Assembly: GCA_964620555.1 (NCBI GenBank)
Contig: CAZUGZ010000005.1
Span: 4,641 to 68,640 of the forward strand
Reading direction: 5' to 3'
Source: JAPOQD01 sp964620555
Lineage (GTDB): Bacteria; Pseudomonadota; Gammaproteobacteria; Pseudomonadales; Halieaceae
Length of the DNA stretch: 64,000 nucleotides
Translations under genes and position numbers: made by a program
The notes under the pieces: model-generated
What the model was told of the DNA's origin: nothing
What the model saw: only the letters and a program-made list of their open reading frames with translations
Database searches by the model: none
In this document: positions 41,792-49,535 of the stretch, one piece after another
Position numbering within the stretch: the stretch's first letter is position 1
Layout: each line of letters starts with the position of its first letter

Positions 41792-42850
41792 ATGGATTTT
41801 GATCTCAGCGAAGAGCAGAAGATGATCCGGGACTCCCTGGTCAATTGCTTTTCTGATTTGAACAGCGACGAGGCACTGGTACGGAAGTACGACAGGGAAC
41901 CCGCGCTGGATTCAGAGCTGTGGCATGCGCAACTGGAGCTGGGGCTGACCGGGATTATGGTACCGGAGTCACAGGGGGGGCTTGGAATGAACCTGCTTAC
42001 GCTTGCCGTGGTGGCTGAGGCGGCGGGTGCCTATGCCGTGGCGACCCCGCTGGAGTATCAGTGCCTGGCTGCCTGGACGATTGCCAACTCTGGTTTTCAG
42101 ACTGTCGTCGACACCTGGCTGGAGCCGGTGCTGACCGGGAGCAAAGTTGCCACTCTGGCCCTGTCAGTGGACCGCGCTGTCGGTACCCTTTCAATCAGTG
42201 ACGGACTGGTCACGGGCGAAGCGCACTTCTTGGCTTTTGCCGCAGAAGCCGATATAGCCCTGGTCGACCTGGGCAATGGCACAGTGGGCCTGGTCGAACT
42301 GGGCCAGGATACTGTGACCCTGCAGTCGATCGAGCCGCTGGACAGGTCGCGCCCCGTCTATCACCTCCAACTGGAGAATGCGCCGGTCGCCGTGCTCCCG
42401 GACCTATCCGCAGGACGCTTGTTCGATGCCGCTATTATCCTGCATGCTGCCAGCGCCTTCGGCGCCGCCAAGCGTTGCCTGGATTTGTCGGTTGATTACG
42501 CCAAGGTACGGGAGCAGTTTGGCCGCTTGATTGGCAGCTTCCAGGCACTGAAACACCAGCTTGCCCACATGGCCCTCGACCTGGAGCCGTCACGGTTCCT
42601 GTTCTGGTACGCGGCCCATTGCTGGGATATCGAGACGGATGATGCTAGCCAGGTGGCCTCCCTGTGCAAGGCACATCTGGGTGAGGTTGCCGTTCGCACA
42701 TGCCGGGCAGCGGTCGAGGCCCACGGGGGTATCGGTTTTACCTGGGAGTACCCGCTGCATATCTGGCTGAAACGCGCCATGGCAGACAGTGCCATTTACG
42801 GCACCCCAGCCAAACAGCGGGCGCGTAACGCCAGGCTGGCGGGCTGGTAA
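41792..42850 (+). CDS. Acyl-CoA dehydrogenase, short subunit type
   Basis: A 352-residue ACAD. It has MVPESQGGLGMNLLTLAVVA near 54, then VDYAKVREQFGRLIGSFQAL near 231, and EAHGGIGFTWEYPLHIWLKR near 309. The acyl-CoA-binding SEPGxGSDL motif of the long type is missing, so it likely works only in a complex with the protein encoded three bases upstream. The region 130-190 (beta domain) is reduced and poorly conserved, as usual for this type. Confidence 0.87.
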   Translation: MDFDLSEEQKMIRDSLVNCFSDLNSDEALVRKYDREPALDSELWHAQLELGLTGIMVPESQGGLGMNLLTLAVVAEAAGAYAVATPLEYQCLAAWTIANSGFQTVVDTWLEPVLTGSKVATLALSVDRAVGTLSISDGLVTGEAHFLAFAAEADIALVDLGNGTVGLVELGQDTVTLQSIEPLDRSRPVYHLQLENAPVAVLPDLSAGRLFDAAIILHAASAFGAAKRCLDLSVDYAKVREQFGRLIGSFQALKHQLAHMALDLEPSRFLFWYAAHCWDIETDDASQVASLCKAHLGEVAVRTCRAAVEAHGGIGFTWEYPLHIWLKRAMADSAIYGTPAKQRARNARLAGW

Positions 42851-42872
42851 GTATCGATAGAGATCTTTCGCT

Positions 42873-43982
42873 ATGAATTTTGAATTTTCCCGGGAACAAA
42901 TGACGTTGCAGGAAGAAATCCGGCGGCAGGTCAGTGGCGCCTGTCCTATCGAGCGCGTGATGAAGGTCATGGACGGTGACTCGGGCGAACGCCTCGTCAT
43001 CTGGCGCGAACTGGCCGAACTCGGTTACCAGGCCATCGCCATGCCGGAAGAGGCTGGAGGTTATGGGCTGGGCTACCTGGAACTGTGCCTGCTGGCGCAG
43101 GAACTGGGCCGCCATGTGGTGCCGATTCCGATGCTATCCTCCATCTACCTCGCCGCCGAGACGCTGCTGCTCCATGGCCCCCGTGCACAGCGGGAAAAGC
43201 ACCTGCCGTTGATCGCTTCTGGTGAGCGAGTGGCCACGCTTGCCTGGAGTGAGGCAGGAGGCCAGGTTAGCCGCGGGCAGATTGCCACTGTTTACTCGGA
43301 CGGGAAGCTCAACGGAGAGAAGCTGCCTGTGGCGGACGCGGATATCGCCAATATTTTTGTGGTGCTCGCCAGCCGGGATGGCCTGCCGGGCTACTACCTT
43401 GTGGATGGTGCTGACGACACACTGGCGACCGAGCCGCTGGCAGTCATCGACGAGGCCTGGCCCCACGCCAGCGTGCAACTGCGCAATACGGCAGCGGAGC
43501 CCCTGGCCGAGGGCACTGCCGATGTGAGCGCGGTGTTCTATCGGGCCGCGGTGCTGGTTGCCTTTGAGCAGATCGGTGGTGCCCAGGCGTGCCTGCAGAG
43601 CGCCATTGAGTATGCCCATGAGCGCAAGGCCTTCGGGCGCAGCATTGCGTCGTTCCAGGCCATCAAGCATAAGCTGGCGGATATCTACGCGGCCACGGAA
43701 CTGGCACTGTCTCATGCCTACTATGCGGCCTGGGCACTTCAACACACTGATGTTTCTCTGCACCGTGCGGCGGCGGGTGCCCGCATTGCCGCGACAAGGG
43801 CCTACGAACTAGCCAGTGCGGAGATGATCCAGGTATTCGGCGGTATGGGCTATACCTGGGAAAGTCATTGCCACCTCTACTACAAGCGATCTCGCATGCT
43901 GGCACTCGCGCTGGACAGTGAGCCCACCTGGCAGAAGAGGCTGGTAGAGGAACTGAGAGCAGAAGCAGAGGTGGTCGCCTGA
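42873..43982 (+). CDS. Acyl-CoA dehydrogenase, short subunit type
   Basis: A 369-residue ACAD of the short type. It has MPEEAGGYGLGYLELCLLAQ near 51, then YAHERKAFGRSIASFQAIKH near 248, and QVFGGMGYTWESHCHLYYKR near 318. It differs from the preceding short type in the FAD-site wording (RKAFGRSIAS versus REQFGRLIGS), so it is a separate lineage rather than a recent copy. The next gene starts three bases after its stop and is the long type, giving a second pair in reversed order. Likely part of an alpha2beta2 enzyme for a different intermediate. Confidence 0.87.
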   Translation: MNFEFSREQMTLQEEIRRQVSGACPIERVMKVMDGDSGERLVIWRELAELGYQAIAMPEEAGGYGLGYLELCLLAQELGRHVVPIPMLSSIYLAAETLLLHGPRAQREKHLPLIASGERVATLAWSEAGGQVSRGQIATVYSDGKLNGEKLPVADADIANIFVVLASRDGLPGYYLVDGADDTLATEPLAVIDEAWPHASVQLRNTAAEPLAEGTADVSAVFYRAAVLVAFEQIGGAQACLQSAIEYAHERKAFGRSIASFQAIKHKLADIYAATELALSHAYYAAWALQHTDVSLHRAAAGARIAATRAYELASAEMIQVFGGMGYTWESHCHLYYKRSRMLALALDSEPTWQKRLVEELRAEAEVVA

Positions 43983-43984
43983 GT

Positions 43985-45199
43985 ATGGATTTCAACGACT
44001 CTCCCAAAGAACGCGAATTCAGAAAAAATGTAAAGGCATGGCTGGCTGAGAATACCCAGGAATTCCATATGCTGGATTATGACGCCATGTCTGACGAGGA
44101 AGAGGTGGCTCTTTGCCGGCGCTGGGTGGCGCGCAAGGCGGAGGCGGGCTATGCAACGATGCGCCTGCCGCGCGCCTATGGCGGCATGGATGCCACGCCG
44201 ATGCAGTGCGTGATCTACGCCCAGGAAGAGGCCCGCTATAACCTGCCCTTCAATTATTTCGGTATTACCTTCGGAATGGCCGTGCCGACCATGCTCACCT
44301 TTGCTTCCGATGAGCACAAGGCTGCCCTGCTGCCGAAAGTGCTCAGCGGGGAGCACATCTGGTGCCAGCTCTTCTCCGAGCCTTCAGCAGGTTCCGACCT
44401 CGCCAACCTGCGCACCAGGGCGGTGGAAGAAGGCGATGACTGGATCATCAATGGGCAGAAGGTGTGGACCACCGGCGGGCACCTGGCGGACTACGGCATT
44501 CTACTGGCCCGCTCGAATCCGGAGTTGCCCAAGCATAAAGGACTCACCTACTTTTTCCTCGATATGAAATCCCCCGGTGTGGAGGTGCGGCCCATCACCC
44601 AGATCGACGGCGGTGCGGAATTCAACGAAGTGTATTTCAACGACGTGCGGATTCCCGACTGCCAACGTCTTGGCGAGGTAGGGGAGGGATGGAAGGTGGC
44701 CATGACCACCCTGATGTTCGAGCGTCAGGCTGCGGGAGAGCAGTCCCTGGGTTTGATCGACTTCGAGGACCTGTTCCAGGCGGTGCTTGGTATGTCCCGG
44801 GACGGCCGACCCGCAATAGAAGACAGCCAGACCCGGGAGCAAATTGTCGACTGGTACCTGATCAGGGAGGGGCTAAAGTACTTCGGCTACCGCCAGTTGA
44901 CGGTTTTGAGTTCCGGCGGTACGCCCGGCCCGGAGGCGGCCATGGGCAAATTACTGGAAGCCCGCGGTGCCCAGGTTGCCGCGCGCTTCGCCACGGATCT
45001 CATGGGCTATGAAGGTATTATCAAAGACCCTGCCATGGCACCCCGTGGCGGTGCGCATCAGTCCTCGGTATTGCAGGCACCCGGCATCCGTATTGCCGGT
45101 GGTACCGATGAAATCCTGCGCAACACCTTGGCGGAAAAAGTGCTCGGCCTGCCTCCCGAACCGCGCAGTGAAAAGAACCTGCCATTCAACCAGACATAA
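43985..45199 (+). CDS. Acyl-CoA dehydrogenase, long subunit type
   Basis: A 404-residue ACAD. It has FSEPSAGSDLANLRTRAVEE near 137, INGQKVWTTGGHLADYGILL near 156, then FNEVYFNDVRIPDCQRLGEV near 216 and IAGGTDEILRNTLAEKVLGL near the end. Compared with the other long types it keeps an acidic Asp-Glu pair in GGTDEI. It is the last gene of the six-gene operon that starts at 39029 and probably partners the short type just upstream. The 465 bases after it hold only remnants. Confidence 0.88.
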   Translation: MDFNDSPKEREFRKNVKAWLAENTQEFHMLDYDAMSDEEEVALCRRWVARKAEAGYATMRLPRAYGGMDATPMQCVIYAQEEARYNLPFNYFGITFGMAVPTMLTFASDEHKAALLPKVLSGEHIWCQLFSEPSAGSDLANLRTRAVEEGDDWIINGQKVWTTGGHLADYGILLARSNPELPKHKGLTYFFLDMKSPGVEVRPITQIDGGAEFNEVYFNDVRIPDCQRLGEVGEGWKVAMTTLMFERQAAGEQSLGLIDFEDLFQAVLGMSRDGRPAIEDSQTREQIVDWYLIREGLKYFGYRQLTVLSSGGTPGPEAAMGKLLEARGAQVAARFATDLMGYEGIIKDPAMAPRGGAHQSSVLQAPGIRIAGGTDEILRNTLAEKVLGLPPEPRSEKNLPFNQT

Positions 45200-45290
45200 T
45201 TTTTCGGCAAACCTCAGGATGTCGGCGCTTACCATCTTGAATGGAAGGCGCTCGAGCCCTACTGCTGTTACGTGGTCTGTTCTTGTAATG

Positions 45291-45369
45291 TTCGCCATGC
45301 TGCGTCCCAGGCCGCATTCCTAAAGGGCTTGGCCTAAGAATCCGGGTTGGCAATGGAGATACGCCCCAA
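45291..45369 (-). pseudogene. Remnant of the 3' end of a FAD oxidoreductase gene
   Basis: Read on the minus strand, this gives GRISIANPDS-stop-AKPFRNAAWDAAWR. It matches GRISIANSDSEAKPFMNAAW at the end of the intact FAD oxidoreductase (49.5-51.5 kb), with the Glu codon changed to TAG at 45334-45336. Only the last 27 or so codons survive. The bases between 45200 and 45290 hold nothing I can identify. Confidence 0.8.
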
Positions 45370-45376
45370 TTCCTAT

Positions 45377-45580
45377 TCACTCTGTGCTACTACCGTGTGA
45401 GTAGTTACCTGCCATGAAGTCCTCGTTGTTGTAGATCTCGACGCAAGCTTCGTAGGTCAGTACTTCCAGGCCGCGCGCTGAACGTGCGAGTGGCGTTTGC
45501 TCGCGAGTGGCATCGATTGCGGCAATCGGGTCGCGCTGGGATTCTGGGGAAAACGGGTCGAGTTCGGGCAGGTGATCCAT
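45377..45580 (-). pseudogene. Cytochrome P450, N-terminal remnant
   Basis: The first 60 or so codons of a P450 (MDHLPELDPFSPESQRDPIA, REQTPLARSARGLEVLTYEA, IYNNEDFMAG), ending at a stop after unrelated residues. No helices C-L or heme loop follow. It faces away from the phosphotransferase gene. The frame is open for 13 further codons upstream to 45619, but the family start fits the ATG at 45580. It is the counterpart in kind, not necessarily in origin, of the P450 tail at 2.4-2.6 kb. Confidence 0.75.
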
Positions 45581-45608
45581 GCTTGCGACACGGTTGTCGA
45601 TTGTGGAT

Positions 45609-45623
45609 TGGTATACCATATAA
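45609..45623. promoter_or_regulatory. GTATAC-type operator/promoter, site 7
   Basis: TGGTATACCATATAA, with the 10-base palindrome TGGTATACCA, lies 48 bases before the phosphotransferase start at 45665 and 29 bases before the P450 remnant start on the other strand. Confidence 0.55.
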
Positions 45624-45664
45624 TGTACTGTCGCAGCGCACTTTTCCGGTGCCGAAAGAGAGCA

Positions 45665-46912
45665 ATGGCCAAGAGATTAAGATTGCAGTACAAACTCTAT
45701 TTGATCTATATGCTGCTAGTGGGCATAGGGTTGCGGCTGCAGTCCTGGCTTGGCAAGCATCTGGTCGCGCCCGCTGGGCCGGGGGAGCTACCGTTCAGCC
45801 GCGATCACATCACCGCCTCCTGGGTACAGGCTGCGTTGCAGGCTGAATACCCAGGGGCCACGGTAAAACAGATCATCATCGATGACATTCATGAGGGCAC
45901 TACATCACACAATACTCTCAAACTGGTTGGCGATGACTCGAAAGCCAACAGTCCTTTGCCGAAATCATTGTTCTATAAAGCACCCGAGAGCTGGAAGTCT
46001 CGACTCGCCGTGGGCTTGGCAGGGCTGATCAAGGTGGAACACGATTTTTTCGGCCTAGCAGCGCCGCATTTGACCGGGATCGAGATACCCGAGTGCCACT
46101 TTACGGGTTATGCTCCTTCACGTCTCTACGGAGCGCAGCTGATGAACGACCTCAAAGGCGAGGGTGCGCATTGGTGCGAAGCAGACCAGTCCTTCGATTT
46201 TGCCCAGTGTCAGCAGTTTCTCAAGAGTATCGCTAACCTTCACGCCAGATTCTGGGTCGCAACACCGCTCTACTGGGAGCTAGCCAGCCAGTTTCCCGAT
46301 AACCTCAGTTGCGGATTTCAACGGGGATACCGCCGCGCCGGATTGAGGGATATCGATCGCGGGGTTGCCATGACCCGGGGGAAAGAGTTACCAGAATCGC
46401 TGGCAGCGCGTATTGACGAAACCTGGCCCGCGTATTGGAAGGTGATGACGATCAATACTCGCCACCCGGTACAGACCCTAATTCATGGCGATCTTCACCT
46501 TCGCAATCTTTACTGGACTTCCGACAACAAGCCCGGACTCAGCGATTTCCAGATGGCCAGGCTATGTCATCCGGCGATGGATGTCGGCAATTTCCTGTTT
46601 GCCAATCTCGAGCCACAGGACAGGCGTGAGTGGGAGCAGGACCTTATTCGTTACTATCTGGAGCGGCTACGCTTACAGGGCGTTGAGGTTGTGCCGGACT
46701 TCGATGACTTTTGGAAAATTTACTGCCTGCAGCCGGTATATTATTTCCGCATGTGGATTCAGACACTGGGATATACGGCGGTATACCCGGATATGCAGCC
46801 GGCCAGTGCTTGCCGTCTGTTTATTCGTCGCGTCAGTACTTCGATGATGGAGCTCGAAACGTTGGAAAAGCTGCATCACTTTTGCGATTCACATCTAAGC
46901 ACTGATCTTTAG
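45665..46912 (+). CDS. Ecdysteroid-kinase/aminoglycoside-phosphotransferase-like protein
   Basis: A 415-residue kinase-fold phosphotransferase. The catalytic loop is TLIHGDLHLRNLYW near residue 270 (HGDxHxxN), and the metal-binding segment is GLSDFQMARLCHPAMDVGNF near 290, with DFQ in place of DFG. This arrangement is typical of the EcKinase/choline-kinase-like group, which phosphorylates small hydroxylated molecules, ecdysteroids in insects. The N-terminal 30 residues form one hydrophobic stretch (LYLIYMLLVGIGLRL) that could associate with the membrane. GAAAGAGAG precedes the ATG at 45665. Phosphorylation of a sterol-like alcohol is possible; acyl-CoA dehydrogenase-linked members are also known. 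It converges on the alcohol dehydrogenase gene with an 18-base overlap. Confidence 0.75.
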   Translation: MAKRLRLQYKLYLIYMLLVGIGLRLQSWLGKHLVAPAGPGELPFSRDHITASWVQAALQAEYPGATVKQIIIDDIHEGTTSHNTLKLVGDDSKANSPLPKSLFYKAPESWKSRLAVGLAGLIKVEHDFFGLAAPHLTGIEIPECHFTGYAPSRLYGAQLMNDLKGEGAHWCEADQSFDFAQCQQFLKSIANLHARFWVATPLYWELASQFPDNLSCGFQRGYRRAGLRDIDRGVAMTRGKELPESLAARIDETWPAYWKVMTINTRHPVQTLIHGDLHLRNLYWTSDNKPGLSDFQMARLCHPAMDVGNFLFANLEPQDRREWEQDLIRYYLERLRLQGVEVVPDFDDFWKIYCLQPVYYFRMWIQTLGYTAVYPDMQPASACRLFIRRVSTSMMELETLEKLHHFCDSHLSTDL

Positions 46913-48100
46913 AATCAACCCTTCACATTCCTGCCGGGTCAGGTATCTTGGCGGTGCATAATTGATATGACATTCCTTTAGCGCTGCCTTTGCCAGATCA
47001 GTCACGTCCTCGGTCTGAATCACATCCAGTGTCTCGGGAACGTCCAGCTCCCGCAATAGCGCCGTTACGGCGGAAACGGTTTCGCAAGCCAATTCGGTCT
47101 CTGAATCCTCGAAATTACCCAGCCCAACATGGCGTGCGATTTCCGCCAGACGGTACTCCGACGTGGTGCGGGAGGCTTCCAGTACGTGGGGCAAAACCAC
47201 AGCGTTAGCCAGGCCATGGGGTACGTGATAATTTTCTCCGAGCCGATGGGCAATGGCATGTACGTAGCCGACCAGCGGCGTAAAGCAGGCGAGTCCAGCG
47301 TAGGTTGAAGCGACGGCCATGTTCATTCTTGCGTTACGATCCTGGCCGTTTTTGTAGGCTAGTGGCAGCGACTCAAAAATCAGCTTAATGGCCAAGAGTG
47401 CGTAGCGATCAGTTTCCGGCGTAGCCCTGCGTGAGATGTAAGCCTCAATGGCGTGAGTTAGGGCATCCACGCCGCTGGCAGCAGTCACGGACGGTGGCAT
47501 GCTGGCCATCAAATTTGGATCGAGGGCTGCTGCCAGAGGCATATGGCGGCTACCGCCGATCCCGCCCTTGTGCTGCCTGACAGGGTCGGTCAGGACAGCG
47601 CCGGGAGAGACCTCGGAACCCGTACCTGAGGTGGTAGGTATAACGAACAGGGGGGCAGGCCATTTTTTGCACTTGTTCAGGCCAACCAATTCGCTGATAT
47701 CTTTAGGATTTGTCATGCAGGCTGCAATGCCCTTGGCGCAGTCCATACTGGAACCGCCGCCAATAGCGAGCACTGAGTCACATTCGTTTGTGCGCGCAAT
47801 TTCGACACCGGCTCTGACGTGATCAAATGTTGGATCTGGGTCTACCTCATCGTAGGTTGTGGTAACGACTCCCAGGCTCTCCAGGCGTGAGGAAGTCGGC
47901 TCTACCAGGCCAATCTCAGTCAGTATTCGATCCGACACTAGTAGAGTCCTCTTACTCCCCACGCCGGCGACATAGTCACATAGTTGGCTGCTACTGTTTT
48001 CTCCGCAGAACAGGAGGGGTTGTCGACGCGTCATTCGGGCCAGTACTGGTGCAAGCAGCAGTGCGTAGCACTTTAAAAAGATTTGCTTTATGTAAAGCAT
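46895..48100 (-). CDS. Iron-containing alcohol dehydrogenase
   Basis: A 401-residue group III alcohol dehydrogenase. It has the NAD-binding segments AIGGGSSMDCAKGIA near 103 and IPTTSGTGSEVSPG near 147. Metal ligands lie in GVDALTHAIEAY near 207 and VHAIAHRLGENYHVPHGLAN near 272. The ATG at 48100 has AGGGGG seven bases ahead; a longer frame to 48313 has no family similarity. It is the third gene after the FAD oxidoreductase and the kinase-like gene. The alcohol-aldehyde substrate is not known. Confidence 0.9.
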   Translation of the reverse strand: MLYIKQIFLKCYALLLAPVLARMTRRQPLLFCGENSSSQLCDYVAGVGSKRTLLVSDRILTEIGLVEPTSSRLESLGVVTTTYDEVDPDPTFDHVRAGVEIARTNECDSVLAIGGGSSMDCAKGIAACMTNPKDISELVGLNKCKKWPAPLFVIPTTSGTGSEVSPGAVLTDPVRQHKGGIGGSRHMPLAAALDPNLMASMPPSVTAASGVDALTHAIEAYISRRATPETDRYALLAIKLIFESLPLAYKNGQDRNARMNMAVASTYAGLACFTPLVGYVHAIAHRLGENYHVPHGLANAVVLPHVLEASRTTSEYRLAEIARHVGLGNFEDSETELACETVSAVTALLRELDVPETLDVIQTEDVTDLAKAALKECHINYAPPRYLTRQECEGLILKISA

Positions 48101-48149
48101 GTCTCGTCCCCCTGTTGATATGAGGTACGGGCCGTTCGGTATGGACGCA

Positions 48150-49535
48150 TCACATTCTTTGCAGCGGAACCAGCGAGCTGAATCCGCTGAAATCCTGGAT
48201 GGGCGCCTGTAGGAACTCCATGCGGCACTCAATCCTGTGCAGCACGCGTATCGTATCTTCCAGTTGGTGTTCCGGGTCTCGCTCGACCTGCTCTTCGAGG
48301 GCAGCAAGAGCATTGTGCTCTGAGCTGAAGGCCCGGCCCAGCAAAATTTCCAGGTCTGAAATGTTCTGTCTCACCAATTCTGGTCCGATGCTTGCGCTCA
48401 GTTCCGCAGCCTCAGCGACGGCGAGTGTGCAGTTCAGCATATAGCGATCAGGTTCAATGGCACGTGGAACGTGGTATTGGCGCAGTTCCTCCGTGAGCAG
48501 GCGGCCAAAACGGTGAAGGCGATGGCTGCGCTCTGCTGGTCGGGCAGGTATTTCAAGTTCAAAGTCGTAAAATTCGGCCAGTGCCTCCAGCAAACCGCGC
48601 CTGTGGATTGGTGTACAGCTGTTTATCAAGTTGACGTCTGCAAGCATCACTGGGTTGGGTCTAATCTTTTGCGGGTAGAAGAGCATTGGCGATACCGTCA
48701 TGCCCACCACCGTCCAGTACGAGAGTGACTGCTTGTCGAGCTCACGGTTGGTTTGCTGCGCCCAATGACGAATGTGTCCTGGGAGATCCGGTATGGGATA
48801 GCACATGTTGCGCAAACGCATTAAACCGATGTCCTGCATGGCATCGCCGACATAGCAGTATTCGAGGTCAAAAAGCGATTTCAGCTCGCCATTGTCGAAT
48901 ATGAATTGGTCTGGACCAATGTCACCGCTGGTCAGTGAATATTTGTTTGCGGGGCGGGGAGGATGGGCTGCCAGCCACCATTGAGCCAGTGTAAACAGGG
49001 GCTCAGGATCTTCCTTGTGCGGGGAGGCGTCAAATGACTGTTGCGCCCAGTTCACCATCATGTGTACCGCACTCTCGTAATCCTCGTTAACGGGGAGATT
49101 GTCCGGCAAATCGAGCAGGGTGTAGTCGAGGTTATGCATTACCGCGACGTTTTCTATGTATTGCCGGAATATCTGTTGTTGCAATTCCTTGCTCTCCACT
49201 CCGGTAATGGCAAAGTCGCCCTTGACGTTCTCCATCAAGATCCAGCCGCCCCCGGGCTCGTAGCCATAATAAGTGGGCACCTTTACCTTCGTGTTCTGCA
49301 GGGCCTTGATGAATCCCGCTTCCATGCGAAGTCGCTCGCGGCTGGCAGCCTCGTCCTCGGTGACCCCGGCTGCACGAAACCCCCGGAGATAACACTTTTG
49401 GACTGTAGAATCCTTTTGTTCGATATCCAGGAACCAGGTGGGACGCCACCGGGACATCTGTTCGCGGTGAACAATCTTGCCGCCCATCACGGACTCTGCC
49501 CATGCAAATGCGGCTCTCGGGTCTCGTTCGGGCAT
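48150..49535 (-). CDS. Phosphotransferase-family (APH/EcKinase-like) protein
   Basis: A 461-residue kinase-fold protein, different from the one at 45.7 kb. ATP-site strands are near 28-60. GGGWILMENVKGDFA near 98 acts as hinge. The catalytic loop is SLTSGDIGPDQFIF near 203, where Ser replaces the usual His before Gly-Asp, and SLFDLEYCYVGDAMQDIG near 220 is the metal segment (DLE). It ends in a long helical domain of about 130 residues. The start directly abuts the FAD oxidoreductase stop codon. Family relatives occur in lipid-degradation islands; the substrate is unknown. Confidence 0.7.
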   Translation of the reverse strand: MPERDPRAAFAWAESVMGGKIVHREQMSRWRPTWFLDIEQKDSTVQKCYLRGFRAAGVTEDEAASRERLRMEAGFIKALQNTKVKVPTYYGYEPGGGWILMENVKGDFAITGVESKELQQQIFRQYIENVAVMHNLDYTLLDLPDNLPVNEDYESAVHMMVNWAQQSFDASPHKEDPEPLFTLAQWWLAAHPPRPANKYSLTSGDIGPDQFIFDNGELKSLFDLEYCYVGDAMQDIGLMRLRNMCYPIPDLPGHIRHWAQQTNRELDKQSLSYWTVVGMTVSPMLFYPQKIRPNPVMLADVNLINSCTPIHRRGLLEALAEFYDFELEIPARPAERSHRLHRFGRLLTEELRQYHVPRAIEPDRYMLNCTLAVAEAAELSASIGPELVRQNISDLEILLGRAFSSEHNALAALEEQVERDPEHQLEDTIRVLHRIECRMEFLQAPIQDFSGFSSLVPLQRM

